Source of the DNA: an uncultured Pirellulaceae bacterium
GTDB lineage: Bacteria > Planctomycetota > Planctomycetia > Pirellulales > Pirellulaceae
Direction of reading: 5' to 3'
Assembly: GCA_938082855.1 (NCBI GenBank)
Contig: CALKCC010000026.1
Coordinates: 1-35,561, forward strand
DNA length: 35,561 nucleotides
In this document: positions 1 through 8,288 of the stretch, in pieces
How positions within the stretch are numbered: position 1 is the first letter of the stretch
How the letters are laid out: the number at the start of each line of letters is the position of its first letter
The notes under the pieces: generated by a model
Databases searched by the model: none
What the model was told of the DNA's origin: nothing
Seen by the model: only the letters and a program-made list of their open reading frames with translations
Made by a program: the position numbers and the translations under genes

Positions 1-1062
1 GCAACATCTGTTGCGGCGCCCAGTTTTTTCAGAAAACACGGTCGGAAAATCGTCTGCCTCGCCTCCCTACTAATCTTCCTCGGCATTCCACTGCTTGCGG
101 CAACCAATCAATTCAATGCCGCCAGCAGATTAATCGCCACTCCTTCTTACTTTGCCGAACTTCTGGCAAAGCACTTTCTGATGACAGCCGGCGTGTTTTG
201 GTTCTTCTTCTTTGGCGCTAGCTTTGGCAGCTTCCTCAATGTCGTTGCCTGGCGACTCCCAAGAGGTCGTACGCTTCTAGGAGCCTCCTATTGCCCCGGA
301 TGCGATACCAAACTCAAAATGCGAGATAACTTCCCCTTATTCGGCTGGCTCTGGCTCGGTGGCTCCTGCCGCACCTGCGAGATGCCTATTGCCGCTCGAT
401 ACTTTCTAGTCGAACTAGTCGCAGCGTTGCTTATTGGATCACTCGCGCTACTCGAACTAGTAGGGGCCGGACTCAATCTGACCCGACCTGCCACAGATTG
501 GTCTTTCAGCTTTGAACGCTTTGTCATGGACCCTCAACCCGAATTGATAGGATACTTTCTGCTGCATTCCTGCCTCATCCTCCTGCTCATGACAGCGGCA
601 TTGATCAATCTGCAAAAACAAAGCATCCCACGTAGTATCGTCCTCTTTGGCTTTACCATTTCGATTGCTTCGGCAATTGCCTGGCCACTGGCACTTCCCT
701 ACTCTCACACGCAACAAGAAATCGTCACTGTCCAGACATCCTTTGCCAGTGTTTTACCAATGATCGTTGGCATCGCCGCGGGAGGAATTTTAGGATTACT
801 GTTCGTCCGTTTTATAATGCAAAAGAACGACGCCCAGCATTGGTCGTTTGTATTACTACTTGCTCTCACCGGTAGCTACCTAGGATGGCAGGCCACGTTT
901 GTAGCTTTACTCCTGACAGCCCTGCTCACTCTATTCGGGAAACTGTTCAAGAAACATTTGTCGCCCACAGACCTATTGTGGCTCGGAGTTTCCATCACCA
1001 TTTTCACCTGGCGAATTTGGATTGAAGAATTACAAAATCGACCGCTCGACGGAGCAAGCTAA
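1..1062 (+). CDS. Prepilin-peptidase-like membrane protein (5' end cut by window)
   Basis: Looks like the GspO/PilD (type IV prepilin peptidase, A24) family. Numbering from the ATG at 181: GSFLNVVAWRLP at 16-27, then the two CxxC pairs of the N-terminal domain (C38/C41 and C63/C66) with the family's DNFP and RYFLVE context, followed by several membrane helices. The frame is open from base 1 to 181 without ATG, GTG or TTG and encodes another hydrophobic stretch, so the true start is probably upstream of the window; ATG 181 is the fallback and has no clear ribosome site. Both usual catalytic aspartates seem to be missing: the D..IPD site reads INLQKQSIPR (N143), and no GxGDxK motif stands before GSYLGW (231-236). 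The protein may therefore be a non-peptidase paralogue. Its stop overlaps the convergent ABC-F gene by 4 bp. Confidence 0.8.
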   Translation, partial: ATSVAAPSFFRKHGRKIVCLASLLIFLGIPLLAATNQFNAASRLIATPSYFAELLAKHFLMTAGVFWFFFFGASFGSFLNVVAWRLPRGRTLLGASYCPGCDTKLKMRDNFPLFGWLWLGGSCRTCEMPIAARYFLVELVAALLIGSLALLELVGAGLNLTRPATDWSFSFERFVMDPQPELIGYFLLHSCLILLLMTAALINLQKQSIPRSIVLFGFTISIASAIAWPLALPYSHTQQEIVTVQTSFASVLPMIVGIAAGGILGLLFVRFIMQKNDAQHWSFVLLLALTGSYLGWQATFVALLLTALLTLFGKLFKKHLSPTDLLWLGVSITIFTWRIWIEELQNRPLDGAS

Positions 1063-2993
1063 TTCATTTCGATGGCTTCTTCCAGATGCTCATAAAGAGG
1101 TTCGAGTGAATTCTGCAGTGACTCCAATTCGGCATTTAGTTTTTTTATTAAGTCACCGTCTCGCAACGTCGCTTCCAGTCCCATCTCACCATAAATCGCT
1201 TCAATACGATTTTCGATGGTCGCGATTTCTGATTCCAACTCGTCTACTTTCCGATAGGGAAATTTTCGTTTACGACGAGGCTTGGAATTCGTCCCCTTAG
1301 CTCGTTTTGCCTTGGGCTCTGTAGGTACCTCGACGACTGCAGTCGTAGCCGTTTTACTCTCTTTTCCAACTCGGGCTTCCTGTGCCAATCCACTATCGAT
1401 CAAGGTCTGATAGGTCGAGTAATTCCCGTCAATGACGCGAAAGCGATTGGGTTCTACTACCAACAACATGTCACAAACCTGATCCAGAAAATAGCGATCA
1501 TGACTAACAATCACCACCGTGCCTTCATAGTCGTTGAGCGTTTTTTCCAAGGAATCCCGAGCCCACAAATCCAGATGGTTGGTGGGTTCATCGAGGTATA
1601 GTAGATTCGCATCCCGCGTCGACAACCAAGCCAATGCAGTGCGATTCCGTTCCCCACCACTGAGTTGACTTACTTTCTTACACACCATTTCTTTGGTAAT
1701 GCCAAAACGAGCAAGCACATCACGGCGTTCACGTTCAACAAATTCTTTGTGGTCCGGTCGAATTGCCTCGACAACCTCCTTCTCGCTATCGACACAAGTC
1801 AGATGTTGATCAAAATAGGCCGACTTCACTTTAGCTCCGATGTGAATTTCGCCTTCATCGGCTTCCACTTCACCATTCAGGATTTTCATCAACGTGGATT
1901 TCCCGGTACCGTTAGGGCCTAGAATTCCCCACTTCTGCCCTCGCAGAATATCAAACGTCAGATCCTGAAAGAGTGGGAAATCATAAGCTTTCGAAACATG
2001 TTCGGCTCGAATCACGATATCGCCGCTGCGTTCCGGTTTGGGAAATCCCATCGCCGGAGCAATAATTTCACGTGGCGGATTCACAAGCTCCATACGTTGG
2101 AGTTTTTTTCTTCGATCTTCGGCCTGCGTCGTTTTTTGACTCCCGATGTGTCGACGAACGAATTCTTCCAGGCGAGCGATCTCATCCTGCTGCTTCTCGT
2201 ATGTCCGACGTAACACAGCATTGCGTTCATCCTTTTGCCGCATATAGGCCGAGTAATTCCCCTTATAGACTTCAATCGTTCCCTGATGCAACTCGATCGT
2301 TTTATGAGAAACCTGGTCGATTAAAAATCGATCATGGCTCACCAGCAGAATCGTGGCTGAGCTAGCTGCCAGAAACTTTTCCAACCACTGGGTTGCATCG
2401 ACATCGAGATGGTTGGATGGCTCGTCCAAGATCATTAAATCTGGTTCTGCGAGCAGTAGCTTGGCTAGTGCCAGTCGGTTCTTTTGTCCGCCGGACAACT
2501 GATCGACCGGTTTTTCAAACTCGGATTCGACAAATCCGAGTCCACTGAGGATGCGTTCAATTCGGTAGTCCAAATTGTAAGCATCCTGTTGGAAGAGTTT
2601 CTCCTGGAGACGGTCATAGCGTTCAGCCAGTGCTTCCTGCTCCTGCCCCGTTGCCTGAGCCATTTCTTCGGCAACTCGTTGAGCTTGTTCAGTCAACGTG
2701 GCCAGCTCTTCCAACGCGGTCGCGGCTTCGTCCCAGACGGTCTTGCCCGCTTCGTATTCTGGTTGTTGTTCGAGTACGCCAACACGTATCGACGGATGTA
2801 AATCCACTCGACCGCTGTCTGGCTCTAAAGCCCCCGTAATGATATTCACCAACGTGCTTTTGCCGGCACCATTGGGCCCCACCAATGCGACATGGTCGCC
2901 CTTGGAGAGCTCAAACGACACTCCATCCAGGACAGCTTCCTCGGAGAAGTATTTCACAATGTTGTCAACAGTTAGCTGAATCATGCTCACCAT
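1059..2993 (-). CDS. ABC-F family ATP-binding protein (Uup/EttA type)
   Basis: Soluble protein with two ABC ATPase domains and no transmembrane segment. Domain 1 has Walker A GPNGAGKST at residues 39-47, signature LSGGQKNR and Walker B/H-loop region LMILDEPSNHLD. Domain 2 has GPNGTGKST, LSGGERNR and LLYLDEPTNHLD. The linker between them is charged and helical, as in ABC-F proteins. After a basic, proline- and lysine-rich stretch, the C-terminus (about 575-644) is a predicted coiled coil like that of Uup. The length of 644 aa is normal. ABC-F proteins act on the ribosome, or in Uup's case on branched DNA and ribosomes; the exact role cannot be read here. Either ATG 2993 or ATG 2984 could be the start; the second has a GGTGAG upstream. 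It is convergent with the prepilin-peptidase-like gene. Confidence 0.95.
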   Translation of the reverse strand: MVSMIQLTVDNIVKYFSEEAVLDGVSFELSKGDHVALVGPNGAGKSTLVNIITGALEPDSGRVDLHPSIRVGVLEQQPEYEAGKTVWDEAATALEELATLTEQAQRVAEEMAQATGQEQEALAERYDRLQEKLFQQDAYNLDYRIERILSGLGFVESEFEKPVDQLSGGQKNRLALAKLLLAEPDLMILDEPSNHLDVDATQWLEKFLAASSATILLVSHDRFLIDQVSHKTIELHQGTIEVYKGNYSAYMRQKDERNAVLRRTYEKQQDEIARLEEFVRRHIGSQKTTQAEDRRKKLQRMELVNPPREIIAPAMGFPKPERSGDIVIRAEHVSKAYDFPLFQDLTFDILRGQKWGILGPNGTGKSTLMKILNGEVEADEGEIHIGAKVKSAYFDQHLTCVDSEKEVVEAIRPDHKEFVERERRDVLARFGITKEMVCKKVSQLSGGERNRTALAWLSTRDANLLYLDEPTNHLDLWARDSLEKTLNDYEGTVVIVSHDRYFLDQVCDMLLVVEPNRFRVIDGNYSTYQTLIDSGLAQEARVGKESKTATTAVVEVPTEPKAKRAKGTNSKPRRKRKFPYRKVDELESEIATIENRIEAIYGEMGLEATLRDGDLIKKLNAELESLQNSLEPLYEHLEEAIEMN

Positions 2994-3227
2994 TATGAGC
3001 GGAATTGATACTGAGCGTAAGCGGGTTTAGCTAGAGCTCCAGTTGGATGTGCATTGAGTCCCGAATCGGCCATTTGCAGCGACTTTCAACAACTTTCAGC
3101 TCCTCTCAGCTACTAGGCGACTTTTCTATCCAATGATAGAATCGACGTTTCGGCACGATGGTTGTGCCGAGACTGTAGAGTACAACTCCTTGCACAGATT
3201 CATTGTTTTCACGAAAGAAATACACCA

Positions 3228-4286
3228 ATGAAAATTGCTGTCATTCCTGGTGATGGAACCGGCCCTGAAGTAACCAACGAAGCCCTGAAAGTGCTGAAAG
3301 CAGCATCTGAACAGGAAGGCTTTGAATACGAATTGACCCACTATGACTTCGGTGGTGACCGTTATCTTAAGACAGGCGAAATCCTGCCTGACGGCGCTGT
3401 AGATGAATTGAAGGAAATGGATGCGATCTATCTGGGAGCCATCGGCCACCCGGACGTGCAGCCAGGTATTCTGGAAAAAGGCTTATTGCTGAGCCTGCGT
3501 TTCGCACTAGACCAATACGTCAACCTGCGACCAGTTACACTCTACCCTGGAGTCGAAACCCCGCTGGCAAACAAAGGCCCGGAAGACATCGACTTTGTTG
3601 TGATCCGCGAAAACACTGAAGATATGTATTGCGGTATCGGCGGGTTCCTGAAAAAGGGAACACCGGATGAAGTTGCTTCGCAAACCGCGATCTACACCCG
3701 TAAAGGTTGCGAACGTATTATTCGCTATGCTTTTGAATACACTCGCAAACGAAATAACCCCAAAGGGAAGCGTCTGACGCTGGTAGGAAAGACCAACGTC
3801 TTAACTTATGGCCATGACCTTCTGTGGAGAACCTATCAGGACGTTGCCAAAGATTACCCTGATGTCGAAGCTGATTACAATCACATCGATGCAGCATGCA
3901 TGTGGTTCGTCAAAAACCCTGAATACTATGATGTCGTGGTAACGACAAATATGTTCGGCGATATCATCACCGACCTGGGCGCCATGATTCAAGGTGGAAT
4001 GGGCGTTGCAGCGGGTGGAAATATCAACCCTGATCCGGGTGGAACGAGCATGTTCGAATGTATGGGCGGAAGTGCTCCTAAGTACACCGGTCAAAACGTC
4101 ATCAATCCGATTGCCGCAATTGCTGCCATGGGCATGCTGCTTGATCAGACAGGCCATGAAGAATCAGGTACTAAGATTACCGAAGCAATCAAAGTCGTCA
4201 CCGGAACGAAAATGGAAAGCATGTCAGCAGGACGCATGGGATATTCCACGACAGAAGTCGGCGACCTCGTTTGTGAGAACCTCTAA
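3228..4286 (+). CDS. leuB: 3-isopropylmalate dehydrogenase
   Basis: Member of the isocitrate/isopropylmalate dehydrogenase family, cytosolic, NAD-dependent and metal-dependent. It oxidatively decarboxylates 3-isopropylmalate in leucine synthesis. Evidence: the N-terminus MKIAVIPGDGTGPEV, the substrate-loop segment LLLSLRFALDQYVNLRP, VIRENTEDMYCGIGG, the YNHIDAACMWFV helix, TTNMFGDIITDLGA with the metal-binding aspartates, and the late GSAPKYTGQNVINPIAAI motif. 352 aa is the usual length. Translation could be extended to 3162, but the family N-terminus begins exactly at the ATG at 3228. Tartrate/malate dehydrogenase relatives share the fold; the loop sequence favours LeuB, and leuA lies 5.4 kb downstream, though unrelated genes separate the two. 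A strong terminator follows. Confidence 0.88.
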   Translation: MKIAVIPGDGTGPEVTNEALKVLKAASEQEGFEYELTHYDFGGDRYLKTGEILPDGAVDELKEMDAIYLGAIGHPDVQPGILEKGLLLSLRFALDQYVNLRPVTLYPGVETPLANKGPEDIDFVVIRENTEDMYCGIGGFLKKGTPDEVASQTAIYTRKGCERIIRYAFEYTRKRNNPKGKRLTLVGKTNVLTYGHDLLWRTYQDVAKDYPDVEADYNHIDAACMWFVKNPEYYDVVVTTNMFGDIITDLGAMIQGGMGVAAGGNINPDPGGTSMFECMGGSAPKYTGQNVINPIAAIAAMGMLLDQTGHEESGTKITEAIKVVTGTKMESMSAGRMGYSTTEVGDLVCENL

Positions 4287-4322
4287 GGCTTCCGAAGAGA
4301 CTCACGAATTTATATCACAGAG

Positions 4323-4360
4323 AAACGCGGAAGTCGCTAACCCGGCTTTCCGCGTTTTTT
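4323..4360 (+). terminator. Intrinsic terminator of leuB
   Basis: Perfect 10-bp inverted repeat AAACGCGGAA (4323-4332) and TTCCGCGTTT (4348-4357) with a 15-nt loop. The 3' arm runs into a six-T tract (4355-4360). It ends the leuB transcript and separates it from miaE, 35 nt further on. Confidence 0.85.
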
Positions 4361-4394
4361 ATTGATCATGACCCTATCAGCGGGAAATCTCACC

Positions 4395-4973
4395 ATGATG
4401 CTTAATCTCAAAACCGAATCGCCGGAACGCTGGCTTGCACAGGTGGATAACCATCTGGATGAGATTCTTATTGATCACGCTCATTGTGAAAACAAAGCGG
4501 CCCGAGCGGCATTAAATCTGCTGATGTCTTATGTGGAAAACGAAGAGCTCACGATCAAGATGACCGAAATCGTGAATGAAGAGCTTGAGCATTTCCATCA
4601 GGTTTTGGGCATGCTCAAGAAACGGGGGATACCGTTCCGCAGATTGACCCAAAGTAATTACGGCCGCCAAATGAAAGAGTTGATTCGCCCTCAGGAGCCG
4701 GACAGAGCCGTTGACCGATTATTAGTAGCGGCGCTCATCGAAGCTCGTAGCTGTGAACGCTTTGACTTACTACGACACCATATCGACGATGTCGAACTTT
4801 CTGATTTCTATGACGAGCTGTTTGAATCGGAAGCCCGTCATTACTCGGTCTACGTACAGCTCGCGGAGGATTTCGCACCTCGAAGAAAAGTGGAGCTACG
4901 TCTTCAGGAGTTAGCTCGAGCGGAAGCTGACATCATCAACCACGGCGATACACTCCCTCGCATGCATAGTTAA
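4395..4973 (+). CDS. miaE: tRNA ms2i6A hydroxylase MiaE
   Basis: Diiron enzyme of the ferritin-like fold that hydroxylates the isopentenyl group of ms2i6A37 in tRNAs reading U-initial codons, using O2. The hallmark motifs are all present: DHAHCENKAA, then EELEHFHQVLGMLKKRGIPF, then IEARSCERF and ESEARHY. These supply the E / E..H / E / E..H diiron ligands. The family length is about 190-205 aa; here it is 192 aa from ATG 4395. In-frame starts at 4362 (TTG) and 4368 (ATG) fall in or next to the leuB terminator and lack a ribosome site, while GGGAAA sits 9 nt before 4395, so I chose 4395. MiaE is useful only where MiaA and MiaB act first; neither gene is in this window. Confidence 0.93.
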   Translation: MMLNLKTESPERWLAQVDNHLDEILIDHAHCENKAARAALNLLMSYVENEELTIKMTEIVNEELEHFHQVLGMLKKRGIPFRRLTQSNYGRQMKELIRPQEPDRAVDRLLVAALIEARSCERFDLLRHHIDDVELSDFYDELFESEARHYSVYVQLAEDFAPRRKVELRLQELARAEADIINHGDTLPRMHS

Positions 4974-4987
4974 CAAAGCTAATAAAG

Positions 4988-5022
4988 CTCGATTAAACTC
5001 GATTAAGCTAGGATTAAGCTAG
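4988..5022. repeat. Small nested direct repeats
   Basis: CTCGATTAA occurs twice (4988 and 4998) and GATTAAGCTAG occurs twice in tandem (5001 and 5012) in the short gap between convergent genes. It is probably slippage-derived spacer. It is unlike the 8-bp repeats found after 11.5 kb. Confidence 0.6.
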
Positions 5023-5053
5023 GCACGTGAATTAGTTTCACAAATTGAGTCTG

Positions 5054-5359
5054 CTAGTTCTGACTAAAACCGACTCGATGTGTTTTTTCGACCCCAAGAG
5101 GGTTCTTAATGTAGTCCTGATAACATTGAGCACAAAGATCATAACGGCGTCGCTGATAATCTTCGTCAACGTAATCTAAATTGGGCTCGCCCAATTCATC
5201 CAGAAGCTCTTCGATCTCAAGCAGATGATCACGTTCATCTTCAGCAGAATCAAGATCAGGCAAATCCATCGTGGCCTGAACTTCGAGTTTTACGACATAA
5301 CGCAAATCAGTTGTGCTATCGATCGGGCGTCTACAACAATCACAGGAGTAATGAATCAT
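5054..5359 (-). CDS. Conserved hypothetical zinc-ribbon protein
   Basis: Small acidic cytosolic protein of 101 aa. It opens with MIHYSCDCCRRPID (C6, C8, C9) and has a second knuckle CAQC (76-79), so four cysteines could bind one zinc. Between them is a very acidic helical stretch rich in Asp, Glu and Leu (about 32-67). A cysteine pair at each end around an acidic linker is a layout I associate with planctomycete hypotheticals, but I cannot assign a function. Start ATG 5359 is the first residue before the zinc knuckle. It is convergent with miaE and divergent from the HNH gene. Confidence 0.75.
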   Translation of the reverse strand: MIHYSCDCCRRPIDSTTDLRYVVKLEVQATMDLPDLDSAEDERDHLLEIEELLDELGEPNLDYVDEDYQRRRYDLCAQCYQDYIKNPLGVEKTHRVGFSQN

Positions 5360-5660
5360 TTCAATGATTTCCTAGATTGAAAGCGGTCTTGCGAACGCAA
5401 GGGTTTGAAAAGGTTCGGATGATCATCCATGTCATCCTCTTTTAATGTAATCATCCTGACTCTTGGATTGCAACAGAATGTGAACTGAAATTCAAAATGC
5501 CTTTTCTCAGGAATTCATTTGCCTGAAACCATTCGGGATTGATACGATCATATCCATCTTTCCCAATGTTGGTTCAACTGCCCCTCGGTGTTGGGAGAGA
5601 ATTTGACGAGACTGCCTCACAGCTGAGAATGGGTACGAGCTCAGAGAAAGGAATTGACGC
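5360..5660. other. Intergenic region between divergent genes
   Basis: About 300 bp between the minus-strand zinc-ribbon gene and the plus-strand HNH gene. It should hold both promoters. I see AT-rich stretches but no convincing -35/-10 pair, no repeat and no coding frame. AAGGA lies 9 nt before the HNH start codon. Confidence 0.5.
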
Positions 5661-6281
5661 ATGATTGCGTCCGACAGGCGAGGGTTAGACTCTCAGGTCC
5701 TATTGCTCAATCGGTTCTATATGCCTATGCAGGTCATATCGGCCAGACAGGCATTTACTCTGCTTTGTCGTGAGTCCGCTGAAGTGATCGATGTCGATCA
5801 CGGCCATTTCTATAACTACTCGTTTGAAAACTGGCAGGAGCTAAGCCTGCTGAGGGCCGAAGAGAATCTGGTCACCAACTGGATCCACTCGCCGCGACAA
5901 ATCATTGAAGTGCCTCAGGTATTGCGACTGATCGACTATGATCAAATTCCTAAAACGACGGTGCGTTTTAACAGGAAGAATTTATATCTGCGCGACAATC
6001 GCCAGTGTCAGTATTGTGGTAAACAACTCAACTTCAGCCAGATGAGTTTGGACCACATTCAACCTCGCAGTAAAGGAGGAGCAACCTCCTGGGAAAACAT
6101 TGTCTGCAGTTGCACCAAGTGTAACACCAAGAAAGGCTGTCGTACTCCTAAAGAAGCTCACATGCAGCTTCTCTCACAGCCTGCCAAGCCACACCCATTT
6201 CATACACTGAATCTCACTCCGTCGAATCAGAACTTAGAGGCCTGGCTACCTTTTCTCAAGCACCAGCTGGAATCTGCTTAG
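5661..6281 (+). CDS. HNH endonuclease family protein
   Basis: 206-aa protein of the HNH family that is widespread in planctomycetes and cyanobacteria, with an N-terminal half of unknown role (VLLLNRFYMPMQVISARQAF) and a C-terminal HNH domain. Zinc-binding CQYC and C..C pairs bracket the catalytic segment: LRDNRQCQYCG, then LDHIQPRSKGG, then WENIVCSCTKCNTKKG. His in LDHIQP and Asn in WENIV are the expected active-site residues. AAGGA lies upstream of ATG 5661. There is no methylase or McrBC partner beside it, so it is probably a stand-alone housekeeping-type HNH protein and not a restriction enzyme. Substrate unknown. Confidence 0.88.
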   Translation: MIASDRRGLDSQVLLLNRFYMPMQVISARQAFTLLCRESAEVIDVDHGHFYNYSFENWQELSLLRAEENLVTNWIHSPRQIIEVPQVLRLIDYDQIPKTTVRFNRKNLYLRDNRQCQYCGKQLNFSQMSLDHIQPRSKGGATSWENIVCSCTKCNTKKGCRTPKEAHMQLLSQPAKPHPFHTLNLTPSNQNLEAWLPFLKHQLESA

Positions 6282-6376
6282 CCGGCGAACGGGACGAATC
6301 TACCGCGCAGCAAAAAGGCACGTCGAAGAAATCCTTCCACATGCCTTGAGCTTTATGATTCTATCGATCGCGTTGC

Positions 6377-6649
6377 TTAAACCAACGGATCTTTCTTTTC
6401 TGTGATGACTTCCAGCCCTGGAGCAAGCTCAGCATTAAGTTCCAGGAATGCTTCCTGACCAGCAGGAATATTGTCTTCGTGGAAGATGGCTTCCACAGGA
6501 CATTCCGGAACGCAAGCTTCACAGTCAATGCATTCTTCAGGGTGGATATAAACCATTTGTTCCCCTTCGTAGAAACACTCTACAGGGCAAACAACGACAC
6601 AGTCAGTGTATTTACATGCGAAACACGCTTGGCAAACAACATGAGTCAT
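6377..6649 (-). CDS. fdxA: 7Fe ferredoxin ([3Fe-4S][4Fe-4S])
   Basis: Small electron carrier resembling Azotobacter ferredoxin I. The first cluster motif is C9-x2-C12-x4-C17-x3-C21-P within [15 protein letters not shown], and the second is [13 protein letters not shown] followed by VEAIF. The characteristic [19 protein letters not shown] stretch links the two, and [17 protein letters not shown] closes the protein. It lacks the C-terminal extension of the Azotobacter protein, as do many bacterial 7Fe ferredoxins. C6 is an extra cysteine near the N-terminus. GAGGAG lies 6-8 nt upstream of ATG 6649. No partner oxidoreductase is next to it; it is monocistronic. Confidence 0.93.
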   Translation of the reverse strand: MTHVVCQACFACKYTDCVVVCPVECFYEGEQMVYIHPEECIDCEACVPECPVEAIFHEDNIPAGQEAFLELNAELAPGLEVITEKKDPLV

Positions 6650-7091
6650 GAGGATTCTCCTCTACTTGGTGTAGCGTTCGGCGAAAAACGTTACATCGTC
6701 AGCGATGAATTGATATATACGGCTATGACCAAAATCGGCGTTTCAAATCTAATTTTTCACCAATTCGATCAAATCAAAGGTAATTTAATCAAAAAACTAT
6801 AGCTTCGACCACAGCTTTAAGCCCGTCTTTCCATGAAAAACCGTTTTTTTCCATCACGGTTCGGATTCCGAGCCATTTGGTCTACATTTCCCTCCGAATT
6901 CCCCCTGATTAAAACATAAATCGTTGTTTTAAACTGGTAAAAACCACCCCACGAAATAGGGCGATTGGGCAGCCAGACGTCCGATTCATATTGCCCCAGA
7001 ACGGCTAGATTTCTAGAATCCAGTGAGTTTGAGAGGGGGGAGTGTCTGCTTTCCTCGAATTTTATCATCGTCTTGCATAAGCGTTGTCAGC
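6650..7091. other. Intergenic region between ferredoxin and sigma factor
   Basis: About 440 bp upstream of two divergent genes. Short frames occur on both strands but none has a codon pattern, ribosome site or recognisable motif. An AT-rich segment around 6700-6800 could hold the ferredoxin promoter. I see no confident promoter, RNA or repeat. Confidence 0.45.
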
Positions 7092-7730
7092 GTGGCACTT
7101 TCAGAATTTGATCGCGAGTTGATTCAGCGATGTCTGTCCAGAACTCCTCAGGCCTGGTCTGAGTTCGTGGATCGCTACATCGGTTTAGTAATCCACACCA
7201 TCAATCACACGGCCAAAGCACGCAGCTTGTTCGTCACCGAACAGGATATTGAAGACTATACCGCTGAAGCATTTCTTCAAATTGTCAACGACGACTTTGC
7301 CGTCCTACGACGCTTCAAAGGCAACAGTTCATTAGCGACGTACTTAGCTGTTATCGTACGGCGTATCGTTGTTCGCGAATTTGTAAAACGTAGGCATCCA
7401 CGAACCACCGAGACAGCAGGGACTCACGAATCTCCCGATTCGGAAGAAGGTGAGGCGTCTCAGGTTTATGCATTTCGCCTTTCACTCGATCACCCGGAAG
7501 TGGTTCCTGACACTCAGGCCCCAGCGGATCAATTGCTTACTAACCAGGAGATTGTGACGCAGCTACTTGGTGTGTTGGATGGAAACGAGCGAGAGGTTGT
7601 GAGGCTATATCATTTGGAAGGTCGCAGTTATCAGGAAATCAGTGGCCTCACTGGCGTCCCTGAAAACAGCATTGGCCCAACACTTAGCCGAGCACGTCAA
7701 CGTCTTCGTAAGTACGTTGACACGCACTAG
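7092..7730 (+). CDS. Sigma-70 family (ECF-like) RNA polymerase sigma factor
   Basis: Region 2 spans roughly residues 10-95 from GTG 7092: AWSEFVDRYIGLVIHTI, then DIEDYTAEAFLQIV, then FKGNSSLATYLAVIVRRIVVREF, which covers the core-binding and -10-recognition helices. After an acidic linker rich in Glu, Ser and Pro, region 4 is LLGVLDGNEREVVRLYHLEG..YQEISGLTGVPENSIGPTLSRARQRLRKY, the helix-turn-helix that reads the -35. No region 3 or 1 is seen, so it is ECF-like. The start is uncertain: GTG 7092 gives a usual N-terminus (MALSEFDRELIQRCL), while GTG 7023 would add 23 residues of poor quality. No anti-sigma gene is adjacent; two conserved genes follow in the same direction. Confidence 0.88.
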   Translation: MALSEFDRELIQRCLSRTPQAWSEFVDRYIGLVIHTINHTAKARSLFVTEQDIEDYTAEAFLQIVNDDFAVLRRFKGNSSLATYLAVIVRRIVVREFVKRRHPRTTETAGTHESPDSEEGEASQVYAFRLSLDHPEVVPDTQAPADQLLTNQEIVTQLLGVLDGNEREVVRLYHLEGRSYQEISGLTGVPENSIGPTLSRARQRLRKYVDTH

Positions 7731-7799
7731 AACTAACTCCTATTTCCCTTTCATTTCCCGAAGCTGAATCGTCCACTGGAAAGGAATCCAGGTTCTTCA

Positions 7800-8288
7800 A
7801 TGCTCGAGTTTCACATCAAGAAAGCAACTCGACTGTGCTACAAGACCGGTGAACGGCTCACACCTGGTGCTGCCTTTTACTCGGTATTAGTCACCGAAGA
7901 AAACGAAGTTGTACGTCACGACTACAGTCTGGCTGCATGGGAAGGAGCTCCCGAGGACGCTCTAGCCTGGTGGAAATCTGAATTACCTGACGAAGAAGGC
8001 TCTAAAGTAAACCTGGCTCCTGACGAAGTCGTCTTACAATACTTCCAGCAACTCATTGAAACCAATGAGCAACAAGAGATGGCGTTTGTTCTGGCCTTGT
8101 TGATGATTCGTAAACGGATCATGAGACTCGAGGGAAACGAGCAGGATGAAAACGGCAATGAATTGATGGTCGTAAGCTGTTCGAAAAATGAGCAGGAATA
8201 TAAAGTACCAACGGCATCCCCTACCGCTGACGAAATCAACCTGATTCAGGACCAGCTTGCCTCCATGCTCTACAAGGAGGCTGCCTGA
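7800..8288 (+). CDS. Conserved hypothetical protein, sigma-factor operon
   Basis: 162 aa, soluble and acidic, without signal peptide or membrane segment. The N-terminal half (about 1-70) has KKATRLCYKTGERLTPGAAFYSVLV and HDYSLAAWEGAPEDALAWWKS, with one conserved-looking cysteine (C13). The rest is helical and ends EINLIQDQLASMLYKEAA. I do not recognise a named domain; the pattern fits a conserved planctomycete protein that reads as a degenerate zinc-ribbon-like start followed by a helical bundle. Its TGA overlaps the next start (TGATG), implying translational coupling, and it lies 69 nt after the sigma factor, so it is probably in that operon. Confidence 0.75.
   Translation: MLEFHIKKATRLCYKTGERLTPGAAFYSVLVTEENEVVRHDYSLAAWEGAPEDALAWWKSELPDEEGSKVNLAPDEVVLQYFQQLIETNEQQEMAFVLALLMIRKRIMRLEGNEQDENGNELMVVSCSKNEQEYKVPTASPTADEINLIQDQLASMLYKEAA

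Noticed and set aside
7023-7091. Longer sigma-factor start at GTG 7023
   Set aside because: The added 23 residues do not resemble sigma region 2; GTG 7092 gives a standard N-terminus.
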